Source: JBEBXQ01 sp040391535
Lineage (GTDB): Bacteria; Bacteroidota; Bacteroidia; Cytophagales; Spirosomataceae
Direction: 5' to 3'
DNA length: 28,750 nt
Assembly: GCA_040391535.1 (NCBI GenBank)
Contig: JBEBXQ010000052.1
Coordinates: forward strand, 1-28,750
Within the stretch, counting starts at the first letter, position 1. Every line of letters begins with the position of its first letter. Under the pieces are notes generated by a model. That model searched no databases. It saw only the letters and a list, made by a program, of their open reading frames with translations, and was not told where the DNA came from. A program made the translations under genes and the position numbers. Of this stretch, positions 6,512-14,749 are shown piece after piece.

Positions 6512-9500
6512 ATGAATATTTCAGAATTATCTCTCAAAAGACCGGTTTTGGCCGTGGTAATGAATTTAACGATCATTCTTTTCGGACTGATCGGATATAG
6601 TTTTTTATCACTGCGTGATTATCCGGCAATTGATCCGCCGATTGTGAACGTAAGAACGACATACGTTGGTGCAAATGCGGATGTTATTGAAAGCCAGATT
6701 ACTGAGCCTCTGGAGAAATCTATTAACGGGATCCCGGGTATCAGGACTATTTCATCCACCAGCCAGATCGGCTCCAGTAATATTACGATTGAGTTTAACC
6801 TGGATATTGATCTGGAAGCTGCCGCCAATGATGTCAGGGACAAAGTAAGTCAGGCACAGAGGAATCTGCCTCAGGATCTTGATGCACCTCCTGTTGTATC
6901 AAAAGCTGACGCTAATGGTGACTTTATTCTGCTGCTGGCTATACAAAGCCCCACAAAAGGTTTGCTCGAATTAAGTGATTATGCCGAAAACGTATTACAG
7001 CAACGCCTGCAGACGATAAATGGTGTAAGCGCCATCAACATTTTCGGACAAAAGCGATACGCAATGCGTATCTGGCTGCTGCCGGAAAAAATGAATGCCT
7101 ACAATATTTCTTTCAATGACGTCAGCAATTCGCTTGCGTCAGAAAATGTGGAACTGCCTGCCGGAAAGATTTATGGAAGCAATACTGAGCTGACTATCCG
7201 TACCATGGGGCGGCTTACGTCTGAACAGGACTTTTCAAATCTGATCATACGTGAAGATAAAAGCGGAATTGTACGGTTGGGGAATATTGCAAGGGTAGAA
7301 CTGGGTCCGGAAAATGAAGAGCAGAGCTGGAAATATAACGGGCTTTATGCTGTAGGGTTGGCGGTGGTACCACAGCCCGGTGTGAATTATGTGGAGATTG
7401 CAGAGGAATTCTATAAACGCCTGGAAGAAGTAGAAGAGTCCAATAAGTCGGATATTACTTTTAACGTACTGATTGATAATTCTTTATTGGTGAAGAAGTC
7501 GCTCGAAGAGGTAGAAGAAACCATTTTTATCGCATTCGGGCTTGTGGTGATTGTGATCTTGTTTTTCTTCCGGAATCTGAGAATAGCCGTCAGGCCGCTT
7601 ATTGATATTCCGATATCACTTATAGCGACCTTCTTTATTATGTATATCGCCGGCTTCTCCATTAATATCCTGACTTTGCTCGGTATCGTACTCGCGACCG
7701 GCCTTGTGGTGGATGATGGTATTGTGGTAACCGAAAATATATTCAGAAAACTGGAGGAAGGAATGCCTATACGTAAGGCAGCAAGGGAGGGAAGTAAAGA
7801 GATTTTCTTTGCCGTTATATCCACCTCGCTGACGCTGGCAGTTGTATTTATGCCGGTAATTTTCCTGGAAGGTTTTGTAGGTAGTCTTTTTCGTGAGTTC
7901 GGGATAGTGGTAGCCATGGCCGTGCTTATTTCGGCATTTGTTTCGCTGACAATTACACCGGTACTCAATGTCGCTATGCACAGAAAGAAAAGCGGACACG
8001 GTTGGCTTTACAATAAGACAGAGCCCTTCTTTACAGGAATGGAAAGTGGTTATAAAAGCTTTCTGACAGCATTCATGAAAGTAAGATGGGTCTCATGGAT
8101 CATCGTAGTTGTCTGCGGTGGGCTCATCTGGTTTACCTATTCAAATCTGCAAAGTGAGCTGGCGCCCATGGAAGACCGGAACAGTGTGAGGCTGACAATG
8201 ACGGCTCCCGAGGGAACCAGTTTTGATCAGATGCTGGCGATCTCTGATGAAGTCATCAATTTTTTGAATGACTCTGTTCCTGAGCGCGAGTTTGTGTTTT
8301 CATCCACACCTGGTCGTAGTGGAACCGGTGTCAACTCAGGTATGGGGCGAATAGGGCTGATTCCTGCCGAGGAAAGACAAAGGAGTCAGAATGAAATTGC
8401 TGCGGATATTAATAAGAAATTACCTCAATTTAATAATGCCAGGATTTTTGCTGTTCAGGAACAAACCATTGCCGTGGGAATCGGATCACGTGGTGCTCTT
8501 CCGGTGCAGTTTGTCCTGCAGAATCTGGATTTTAATAAGCTTGTGGATGTATTGCCACAATTCCTTGAAGAAGCTAGGGATAATCCTGTGTTTCAGAACG
8601 TAGACGTGAACCTGAAGTTCAATAAACCTGAACTTCTGCTCACCATTGACCGGATGAAAGCACGTGATCTGGGCCTCGCGACCAGCGATGTGGCCGGTGC
8701 GGTGCAGGCTGCTTTCAGCGGACGCCGGCTGGCTTATTTTATTATGAACGGAATGCAATATCAGGTGATCGGGCAGGTAGAGGGAAATGTACGGGCAAGA
8801 CCTGCAGATATTCAGAAACTGTATGTCCGAAACAACAGAGGTGAAAATATTTCGCTGTCTGCTGTTGTGAAACTGGAGGAAGTAAGCGGGCCGCCTTCCA
8901 TTTATCACCATAACCGTTTCAAAAGCGCCACTATTTCAGCTTCTCTCGTAGACGGGAAAACGATTGGAGACGGTGTGACTGCTATGCGTGAAATTGCAGA
9001 CCGGTTATTGGATGAATCTTTTCAGACAGATCTGACAGGTCCGTCAAGGGATTATGAGGAAAGCTCCTCCAATACATCCTTTGCATTCGGACTGGCACTT
9101 TTACTGGTATATCTGGTACTGGCAGCACAATTTGAAAGTTTCAAAGATCCGTTCATTATCATGTTTACCGTTCCACTGGCTTTAGCAGGCGCACTGCTGA
9201 GTCTGTATCTTTTTGATCATACCATTAACATTTTCTCTCAGATCGGAATGATTATGCTGATCGGGCTTGTTACAAAAAACGGGATATTGATTGTGGAGTT
9301 TGCCAATCAGAAACGAGAACATGGATTGGGAAAACTGGATGCTGTAATTGAAGCAGCCTCCCAGCGTCTGCGGCCCATTCTGATGACGACCCTGGCTACG
9401 GCTTTCGGCGCATTGCCTATTGCGATGAGCCTTGGAGCTGCTTCTACCAGTCGTAAGCCACTTGGTGTTGTTATTGTCGGTGGTTTGTTTTTCTCCCTGA

Positions 9501-9622
9501 TCCTGACTTTACTGGTTATTCCGGCCATTTACAGCTATATATCAAGTACCCATAAAAAGGATCCGGATGCAGAGGAAGAAGCAGAAGCAAAACTGCCGGC
9601 ACTGGAAAGTCAGGAAGTATGA
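6512..9622 (+). CDS. RND-family multidrug efflux pump (HAE1 type)
   Basis: At 1036 residues this has the normal AcrB length and duplicated architecture: transmembrane helix 1, a large periplasmic loop with porter and docking domains, helices 2-7, a second periplasmic loop and helices 8-12. The proton-relay residues are visible: Asp401-Asp402 in GLVVDDGIVVTEN (helix 4) and Lys922 in GLVTKNGIL (helix 10). Their presence argues for a functional proton-driven exporter of the HAE1 drug/solvent class rather than a metal CusA-type pump, which would show a methionine relay. It sits in the inner membrane as a trimer, between its adaptor and channel genes. Substrates cannot be predicted from sequence. 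The C-terminus is acidic (DPDAEEEAEAK). Confidence 0.96.
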   Translation: MNISELSLKRPVLAVVMNLTIILFGLIGYSFLSLRDYPAIDPPIVNVRTTYVGANADVIESQITEPLEKSINGIPGIRTISSTSQIGSSNITIEFNLDIDLEAAANDVRDKVSQAQRNLPQDLDAPPVVSKADANGDFILLLAIQSPTKGLLELSDYAENVLQQRLQTINGVSAINIFGQKRYAMRIWLLPEKMNAYNISFNDVSNSLASENVELPAGKIYGSNTELTIRTMGRLTSEQDFSNLIIREDKSGIVRLGNIARVELGPENEEQSWKYNGLYAVGLAVVPQPGVNYVEIAEEFYKRLEEVEESNKSDITFNVLIDNSLLVKKSLEEVEETIFIAFGLVVIVILFFFRNLRIAVRPLIDIPISLIATFFIMYIAGFSINILTLLGIVLATGLVVDDGIVVTENIFRKLEEGMPIRKAAREGSKEIFFAVISTSLTLAVVFMPVIFLEGFVGSLFREFGIVVAMAVLISAFVSLTITPVLNVAMHRKKSGHGWLYNKTEPFFTGMESGYKSFLTAFMKVRWVSWIIVVVCGGLIWFTYSNLQSELAPMEDRNSVRLTMTAPEGTSFDQMLAISDEVINFLNDSVPEREFVFSSTPGRSGTGVNSGMGRIGLIPAEERQRSQNEIAADINKKLPQFNNARIFAVQEQTIAVGIGSRGALPVQFVLQNLDFNKLVDVLPQFLEEARDNPVFQNVDVNLKFNKPELLLTIDRMKARDLGLATSDVAGAVQAAFSGRRLAYFIMNGMQYQVIGQVEGNVRARPADIQKLYVRNNRGENISLSAVVKLEEVSGPPSIYHHNRFKSATISASLVDGKTIGDGVTAMREIADRLLDESFQTDLTGPSRDYEESSSNTSFAFGLALLLVYLVLAAQFESFKDPFIIMFTVPLALAGALLSLYLFDHTINIFSQIGMIMLIGLVTKNGILIVEFANQKREHGLGKLDAVIEAASQRLRPILMTTLATAFGALPIAMSLGAASTSRKPLGVVIVGGLFFSLILTLLVIPAIYSYISSTHKKDPDAEEEAEAKLPALESQEV

Positions 9623-9673
9623 TTTATTGGAGATGACAGTAAAATTGATTTTAACCCGGTTGATTTAAATTGC

Positions 9674-10987
9674 ATGTATAAAAAATATATTGGTGTCATT
9701 TTATTATCAGGTTTGACAACCATCAGTGTATATTCACAGGAAAGTGGAGTTCAGTTAATCAGGCTCAGCGATGCCATATCGCTGGGTTTGAAAAATAATC
9801 TTGAAATTCAGATTGCTAAAAATGATGTGGAAGCGGCTACGCTGCTGAATCATTATGGTGTGGCAGGAGGCTTGCCCACGGTTGTGGCAACTGCTTCGAA
9901 TACCGAGCAAATCAATAATATTAATCAGCGTTTATCAAACGGAACGGTTATTGAGCGGAAAGGTGCCGCAGGGAATAACACAGCAGTTAGCCTGAGCGGA
10001 GGCATTGTGTTGTATAACGGGAAGAGGATTGTAGCTACTAAAAATCGTCTTGAGCAAATACAGCAGCAAAGTAAAGAGGTGCTGAATGGTGAAATCCAGA
10101 ATCTGATTTCCCAGATTTCCAATACTTATTATGATATTGTACGGCAGCAGAGTTATGTAAAAACCATCGATCAGTCGATACTTGCATCTGAAAAACGTCT
10201 TGAAATTCTGGAAGCCCGAAGATCAGCCGGTCTGGCAAATAATGCGGATATGTTTCAGGCACAGATTGATCTGAATGCACTGATACAGAACAGGAAAAGC
10301 CAGGATCTGGTCGTTGGAGTGGCCAAAACAGAGCTCCTGCGCTTATTGAATATTGATCTTCAGCAGAATATTGCTGTGGATGATACCATTGTCGTAGATA
10401 AGCAGGTAGAACTCACCGATATTCTGGATCAGATAAGAACGAATCCGGATTTAAAGGCAGCAGATCAGCAGATACGTATTCAGGAATTGATTGTACATGA
10501 AGTCAAAGCGCAGCGTTATCCCACTTTACGGTTGAATCTGGGGTATAATTATTCAAGAAACCAGAGTGCAGCCGGATTTAACCTGCTTAACCAAAGTAAC
10601 GGACCCAATGCTAATTTATCGCTCAATATACCTATTTATAATGGTTCGGCTTTGAAAAGGCAGCAGCACGTGGCGGAAATTGATGTGACCAATTCAAGAA
10701 TACAATATCAGTCGCTTGAAAGGGACTATTCTTCACAGGCCGTTAAAACTTATCAGTCTTACCGTAACGCACTTGAACAGCTGGCTCTGGAAACTAAAAA
10801 TTATGAAATCAGCAGGCAACTGCTCGACCTGACCTTACAGCGTTTTGAACTTATTCAGGCAACGATTATAGACCTCCGGGAAGCGCAGAAGAGTTTTGAA
10901 GAAGCCGGTTACAGACTGGTTAACCTTAGCTTTGCTGCCAAAGTTGCTGAGATTGAAATGAAGCGTATGGTGGGTTTGCTTGAATAA
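9674..10987 (+). CDS. TolC-like outer-membrane efflux channel
   Basis: A 437-residue outer-membrane factor that completes the tripartite pump. The N-terminus has Lys3-Lys4 and a hydrophobic core ending in VYSQ, a standard Sec signal peptide. Two tandem OEP domains follow, rich in coiled-coil heptads (for example ISQISNTYYDIVRQQSYVK and the repeat near LALETKNYEISRQLLDL), which build the alpha-barrel tunnel. The paired LNLGYNYSRNQSAAG and SLNIPIYNGSALK strands correspond to the outer-membrane barrel segments. No Cys follows the signal peptide, so unlike OprM it is not acylated. It lies 51 bases after the pump gene, in the same transcript, and an AT-rich hairpin ends the operon. Confidence 0.93.
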   Translation: MYKKYIGVILLSGLTTISVYSQESGVQLIRLSDAISLGLKNNLEIQIAKNDVEAATLLNHYGVAGGLPTVVATASNTEQINNINQRLSNGTVIERKGAAGNNTAVSLSGGIVLYNGKRIVATKNRLEQIQQQSKEVLNGEIQNLISQISNTYYDIVRQQSYVKTIDQSILASEKRLEILEARRSAGLANNADMFQAQIDLNALIQNRKSQDLVVGVAKTELLRLLNIDLQQNIAVDDTIVVDKQVELTDILDQIRTNPDLKAADQQIRIQELIVHEVKAQRYPTLRLNLGYNYSRNQSAAGFNLLNQSNGPNANLSLNIPIYNGSALKRQQHVAEIDVTNSRIQYQSLERDYSSQAVKTYQSYRNALEQLALETKNYEISRQLLDLTLQRFELIQATIIDLREAQKSFEEAGYRLVNLSFAAKVAEIEMKRMVGLLE

Positions 10988-11019
10988 AGAATATCGACAG
11001 CATTTACATAATCTGAGAG

Positions 11020-11074
11020 TGAATTGTAAAAGGTTTTGTAATTTTACTGATCATGATTTTACAATTCAGTTTTT
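11020..11074 (+). terminator. AT-rich hairpin with T-tract between the efflux operon and the S1 gene
   Basis: A perfect 12-base inverted repeat, TGAATTGTAAAA (11020-11031) and TTTTACAATTCA (11057-11068), encloses a 25-base loop; TTTTT runs over 11070-11074. It fits an intrinsic terminator for the efflux operon, although the stem is AT-rich and the loop long. The T-run ends 11 bases before the S1 gene's ATG, so it could instead act in that gene's leader. Confidence 0.5.
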
Positions 11075-11085
11075 CCGGGATATAA

Positions 11086-11919
11086 ATGTTATTCATAGGT
11101 AAATATAATCACCTGGTCATCGACCGCTTAACGAGTGTTGGTTTTTTTCTGACAGATGAGCAGGAGGAAGAGGTACTGCTTCCCAACAAGTACATTACAG
11201 ATGAGATGCATCTGGGGGATACTGTAAAAGTATTTGTCTATAATGATTCGGAAGACCGCCCGGTAGCCACTACTGAAACTCCCCGGATTATCCGTAATGA
11301 ATTTGCCTTGTTACAGGTAAAGGACATTAACGAGTTTGGGGCTTTTCTGGACTGGGGGTTGGAGAAGGACCTTTTTGTCCCTTTCAGAGAACAGCCGGAA
11401 CGTATGATGATCGGTGAATGGTATCTGGTTTTTCTCTATCTGGATCCCAAAACCGGCCGATTGGTGGCTTCTTCACGTATAGGAAGGTATCTTGATAATG
11501 AACGCCTGACGGTCAAACAGGATGATGAAGTAGATCTGATCGTTTGGAGAAAGACTGATCTTGGATATAATGTCATTATTAATCACTTTCACAGTGGCCT
11601 GATTTACGCAAATGAGGTTTTCAGAAAGCTGGAGCCTGGTGACCAGATGAAGGGATATGTGAAAATGATCCGTGACGGGAATAAGCTGGATATCAGCCTC
11701 GAAAAACCGGGCTATGCCAGTATTGAGCCTAATGCAGACAAAATAGTAGACATACTCAAAAAGGAAGGCGGTTTTCTGCCGTTGGCTGACCACAGTTCTC
11801 CGGAAGAAATTACGAAGAGAATGCAAATGAGTAAGAAGGTATTTAAAAAGGCTATCGGCGCACTTTATAAAAAAGGAGTCATCCGTATTGCAGACGACGG
11901 TATTCACCTTTTAAAATAG
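11086..11919 (+). CDS. cvfB: CvfB-like S1 RNA-binding protein
   Basis: A 277-residue protein of the CvfB/YitL family. Successive S1-like OB folds are visible: residues about 5-60, 68-130 (LLQVKDINEFGAFLDWG is a clear S1 strand signature) and 143-203 (GYVKMIRDGNKLDISLEKPG). A winged-helix region follows at about 215-277 (MQMSKKVFKKAIGALYKKG). Order and length match the family, whose Staphylococcus aureus and Streptococcus pneumoniae members bind RNA and affect virulence gene expression. Its role in Bacteroidota is not established. It is cytosolic and monocistronic: a terminator follows, and the next gene converges. The only question on the start is the upstream hairpin, which almost touches the ribosome binding region. 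Confidence 0.87.
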   Translation: MLFIGKYNHLVIDRLTSVGFFLTDEQEEEVLLPNKYITDEMHLGDTVKVFVYNDSEDRPVATTETPRIIRNEFALLQVKDINEFGAFLDWGLEKDLFVPFREQPERMMIGEWYLVFLYLDPKTGRLVASSRIGRYLDNERLTVKQDDEVDLIVWRKTDLGYNVIINHFHSGLIYANEVFRKLEPGDQMKGYVKMIRDGNKLDISLEKPGYASIEPNADKIVDILKKEGGFLPLADHSSPEEITKRMQMSKKVFKKAIGALYKKGVIRIADDGIHLLK

Positions 11920-11937
11920 CATCAATATCCATTTAGG

Positions 11938-11974
11938 AAAACGGCCATCAGTTTTTAGCTGACGGCCGTTTTTT
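11938..11974. terminator. Bidirectional intrinsic terminator between cvfB and glnS
   Basis: Arms AAAACGGCCATCAG (11938-11951) and CTGACGGCCGTTTT (11959-11972) pair over 14 positions with a single A-C mismatch (a T-G wobble on the other strand) around a 7-base loop. T-runs flank it on both strands. It lies 18 bases after the cvfB stop and 26 bases beyond the glnS stop, so it serves both converging genes. Confidence 0.85.
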
Positions 11975-12000
11975 ATGCTATGGTAGACTGAAACATGGCA

Positions 12001-13659
12001 TTATTTCGATTTTGCCCAGGTGTCTTTCAGCGTGACAGTCCTGTTGAAAATAATTCTGTCAGCCGTACTGTCGGTATCAACACTGAAATAACCTTTTCTC
12101 AGAAACTGGAAGGTTTCACCTTCGTTTACACTCTTCACAGAGGGCTCAGCCCATGCATTTATAACAGACAGCGAATCCTGATTGATATATTCTTTGAAAT
12201 CACCTTCCTCTGCCGACGGATTTTCCACTTTGAACAGACGGTCATACATTCTGATTTCAACTGCTACAGCTTCATTTACGGGTACCCAGTGTAAGGTTCC
12301 TTTTACATGTACACCCGACGTATCCTCACCGCTTTTGCTGTTTTCGAGATAAGAGCAGTGGATTTCCGTAATTTCACCGGAAGCATCCGTCACCACTTCA
12401 TCGCATTGAATAATATATGCACTTTTCAGGCGGACCATCTTGCCAGGTGCGAGTCTGAAATACTTTTTCGGAGGATCTGTCATAAAATCATCCCGTTCAA
12501 TATAGATTTCACGGCTGAAAGGAATCTCACGTGTATTTCCCTCCGGGTTTTCAGGGTTGTTCTCGCTTTTACAAAGCTCTGTTTTTCCTTCAGGAAAGTT
12601 GGTAATTACGACTTTTAGCGGATCTGTAACCACCATCCTGCGTTCTGCATGCTGATTCAGATCTTCTCTTACACAAAATTCGAGTAACCCGATGTCAATC
12701 AGGTTTTCTCTTCGGGCAATACCAATTCTTTCACAGAAATTGCGGATGGACTGTGCAGGATAACCTCTCCTGCGCATACCTGAAAGTGTAGGCATACGGG
12801 GATCGTTCCAGCCGCTGACATGCTTTTCATTGACCAGCTGTAATAGTTTTCGCTTACTCATTACCGTATAGGTAAGGTTCAGACGGGCAAATTCATATTG
12901 TCTCGACGGAAAAATCTCCAGTTTATCAATAAACCAATCGTACAAGGGGCGATGGGGAATAAATTCCAGTGTGCAGATCGAGTGGGTAATGCCCTCGATG
13001 GAATCTGATTGCCCGTGGGCAAAGTCATACATGGGGTAAATTTTCCATTTGTCCCCTGTACGATGATGATGGGCAAAACGTATGCGATACATCAGCGGAT
13101 CACGGAGATGCATATTGGGTGATGCCATATCAATTCTGGCACGTAACACTTTGCTTCCTTCCGGATAGTCACCATTTTTCATTCCTGCGAACAATTCCAG
13201 GTTTTCTTCAACAGACCGGTCACGGTAAGGACTGTCTGTACCAGGTGTGGTGGGTGTGCCTTTTCCGGCAGCGATTTCTTCAGCAGTTGAATCGTCTACA
13301 TAAGCAAAACCTTTTTTGATGAGCTCAACCGCAAAGTCGTATAACTGATCAAAATAATCTGAAGCATAAAACTCGTTAACCCATTCAAAACCCAGCCAGC
13401 GTATATCATTTTTTATGGATTCGACATATTCGGTGTCTTCTGTCACGGGGTTTGTATCATCAAAACGAAGGTTAGTGGCCCCGCCATATTTTTTTGCCAG
13501 TTCGAAATTAAGACAGATGGATTTGGCATGACCAATATGCAGATAGCCGTTAGGCTCCGGCGGAAACCTGGTCAGGATGCCCTTTTCAAATGACCGGGTA
13601 CTTAAGTCGTTTTCGACGATCTCTTCTAAAAAATTCAGTGACTTAGCTTCTGTACTCAT
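12001..13659 (-). CDS. glnS: Glutaminyl-tRNA synthetase
   Basis: This class I aminoacyl-tRNA synthetase charges tRNA-Gln with glutamine. The HIGH block is RFPPEPNGYLHIGHAKS (HIGH at 41-44) and the KMSKS equivalent is VMSKRKLL near residue 265; YDFAHGQSDSIEGITHS is also diagnostic of GlnRS rather than GluRS. Two C-terminal anticodon-binding beta-barrels follow. I place the start at the ATG at 13659 (MSTEAKS), giving 552 residues, close to the 554 of E. coli. An upstream in-frame extension of 25 residues is hydrophobic and unlike any GlnRS N-terminus. Presence of GlnRS means Gln-tRNA can be made directly, without relying on GatCAB. The gene is monocistronic and divergent from truA. Confidence 0.96.
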   Translation of the reverse strand: MSTEAKSLNFLEEIVENDLSTRSFEKGILTRFPPEPNGYLHIGHAKSICLNFELAKKYGGATNLRFDDTNPVTEDTEYVESIKNDIRWLGFEWVNEFYASDYFDQLYDFAVELIKKGFAYVDDSTAEEIAAGKGTPTTPGTDSPYRDRSVEENLELFAGMKNGDYPEGSKVLRARIDMASPNMHLRDPLMYRIRFAHHHRTGDKWKIYPMYDFAHGQSDSIEGITHSICTLEFIPHRPLYDWFIDKLEIFPSRQYEFARLNLTYTVMSKRKLLQLVNEKHVSGWNDPRMPTLSGMRRRGYPAQSIRNFCERIGIARRENLIDIGLLEFCVREDLNQHAERRMVVTDPLKVVITNFPEGKTELCKSENNPENPEGNTREIPFSREIYIERDDFMTDPPKKYFRLAPGKMVRLKSAYIIQCDEVVTDASGEITEIHCSYLENSKSGEDTSGVHVKGTLHWVPVNEAVAVEIRMYDRLFKVENPSAEEGDFKEYINQDSLSVINAWAEPSVKSVNEGETFQFLRKGYFSVDTDSTADRIIFNRTVTLKDTWAKSK

Positions 13660-13731
13660 TATGATGTTAGTATGCCAGATAATAATCTTTGTAATGGTCT
13701 GCAAACGAAATGCTTTTATATTTACAGACTT

Positions 13732-13759
13732 CAAATTTAATCAATTTGTACTTATCAAA
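13732..13759 (-). promoter_or_regulatory. Probable glnS promoter
   Basis: On the minus strand TTTG (13759-13756) is followed after 16 bases by TAAATTTG (13739-13732), an exact -7 match. The spacing is slightly shorter than the usual 17-23. A transcript starting about 6 bases later would have a leader of roughly 65 bases before the glnS ATG at 13659. This supports the shorter GlnRS start, because the -7 box overlaps the upstream in-frame start. Confidence 0.45.
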
Positions 13760-13841
13760 GTGCATCCTGTTGGCAAATCCCATTCTGCAAAAGAATTATT
13801 TCAATTTTGAATGATTTAATTACATTTATTTTGTAATATTG

Positions 13842-13929
13842 TGACATCTCATTTTTTAATAATCATGGGATAAAAAGCGATAACCGGGAATGCAGAAACG
13901 TCATGACTATTCGATCATGGCGTTTTTTT
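13842..13929 (+). ncRNA. Candidate small RNA ending at an orphan terminator
   Basis: The 346 bases between glnS and truA carry no gene. A plus-strand intrinsic terminator at 13896-13929 has no coding sequence upstream on that strand, back to cvfB with its own terminator 1.9 kb away. A weak promoter, TTTG (13806-13809) then TAATATTG (13834-13841) with 24-base spacing, would start an RNA near 13848 and give a product of about 80 bases. No known RNA family is recognised; the promoter is imperfect, so this is only a candidate. Confidence 0.3.
13896..13929 (+). terminator. Intrinsic terminator upstream of the truA promoter
   Basis: AAACGTCATGA (13896-13906) pairs with TCATGGCGTTT (13915-13925) over 11 positions including one T-G wobble, with an 8-base loop and TTTTTTT through 13929. 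The T-run lies only on the plus-strand side, so it ends rightward transcription before the truA promoter. Confidence 0.75.
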
Positions 13930-13950
13930 GTTTGTCTTTCCTGAAAAAAA

Positions 13951-13981
13951 TTGATCTGAAGGTTTAATTGTGCTATTATTG
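13951..13981 (+). promoter_or_regulatory. Probable truA promoter
   Basis: TTG at 13951-13953, a 20-base spacer and TATTATTG at 13974-13981 match the Bacteroidota TTG/TAnnTTTG pattern with one mismatch in the -7 box. Transcription would begin about 18 bases before the truA ATG, just downstream of the orphan terminator. Confidence 0.45.
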
Positions 13982-14005
13982 GCACTTTTTTAATATCTGA
14001 AAAGA

Positions 14006-14746
14006 ATGCGGTATTTTATTGAATTCAGTTACAAAGGAACAGCTTATCATGGCTGGCAACGCCAGAATAATGCGATTTCCGTTCAGCAGAAAATAGAAGA
14101 GGCGGTCAGGGTTTTATTATCAGTCTCTGTCGATATTACAGGTAGCAGCAGAACGGATGCCGGTGTGCATGCTGAACAGCAATATGCTCATTTTGATGTG
14201 GGCAATGAAATGGCCGTTTCTGCTGAGAAACTGACTTACAGTCTGAATGCCATTTTACCCAGGGACATCGCCATTCATCGTATTTTTCCTGTCAGTAATG
14301 ATGCGCATTCACGTTTTGACGCTCTTTACAGAAGATATGAATACCGGATTGTGGACCGGAAAAATCCTTTTATGTATGAAAGGGCATGGTTATACAGAGG
14401 TGCGCTTGATATCAATGAAATGAACAGGGCAGCGGCACTTTTACTTCAGTATGATGATTTTGAAAGTTTCAGCAAACTACACACGGATGTAAAAACGCAT
14501 ATATGTCATATTACCAGAGCAGAATGGTACTATCAGCACGATATACTCATCTTTACAGTTCAGGCCAACCGGTTTCTGAGAGGAATGGTGAGGGCACTGG
14601 CCGGGACGCTCATGGAGGTAGGAAAAGGTAAAATGACTGTAGATCAGTTTGAGGATATCATCAGAGCGAAGGATAGAAAAAGGGCCGGAGCTCAGGCTCC
14701 GGCCCTTGGTTTAACCCTTGTAGAAGTCGCCTACAAAGATTATTAG
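14006..14746 (+). CDS. truA: tRNA pseudouridine(38-40) synthase
   Basis: A 246-residue TruA that converts uridines 38-40 in the tRNA anticodon arm to pseudouridine. The N-terminus MRYFIEFSYKGTAYHGWQRQ is the family signature; the catalytic aspartate is Asp51 in GSSRTDAGVHA, equivalent to Asp60 of E. coli TruA. Further family blocks are the YEYRI strand, FESFSK and the FLRGMVRALAGTLMEVGKG helix. Length is normal. The last conserved stretch, AGAQAPALGLTLVEV, is encoded by a perfect 12-base inverted repeat that forms a terminator for the converging gene on the other strand. Only 3 bases separate the two stop codons. Confidence 0.96.
   Translation: MRYFIEFSYKGTAYHGWQRQNNAISVQQKIEEAVRVLLSVSVDITGSSRTDAGVHAEQQYAHFDVGNEMAVSAEKLTYSLNAILPRDIAIHRIFPVSNDAHSRFDALYRRYEYRIVDRKNPFMYERAWLYRGALDINEMNRAAALLLQYDDFESFSKLHTDVKTHICHITRAEWYYQHDILIFTVQANRFLRGMVRALAGTLMEVGKGKMTVDQFEDIIRAKDRKRAGAQAPALGLTLVEVAYKDY
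14677..14707 (-). terminator. DUF2723-gene terminator embedded in truA
   Basis: AAGGGCCGGAGC (14680-14691) and GCTCCGGCCCTT (14696-14707) are perfect inverted repeats around the tetraloop TCAG. On the minus strand the stem is followed by TTTTT then CTATC, a textbook intrinsic terminator about 43 bases past the DUF2723 stop codon. On the plus strand there is no T-run. The whole structure lies in the conserved 3' coding part of truA. Confidence 0.88.
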
Positions 14747-14749
14747 CAT

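Noticed and set aside
7411..7968. 185-residue minus-strand ORF inside the RND pump gene
   Set aside because: Composition is Ser/Thr/Ile-rich low complexity, typical of an antisense frame of a membrane protein gene; no family features.
13660..13734. 25-residue N-terminal extension of GlnRS
   Set aside because: Not homologous to any GlnRS N-terminus, and its beginning overlaps a -7 promoter box; the ATG at 13659 gives the expected length.
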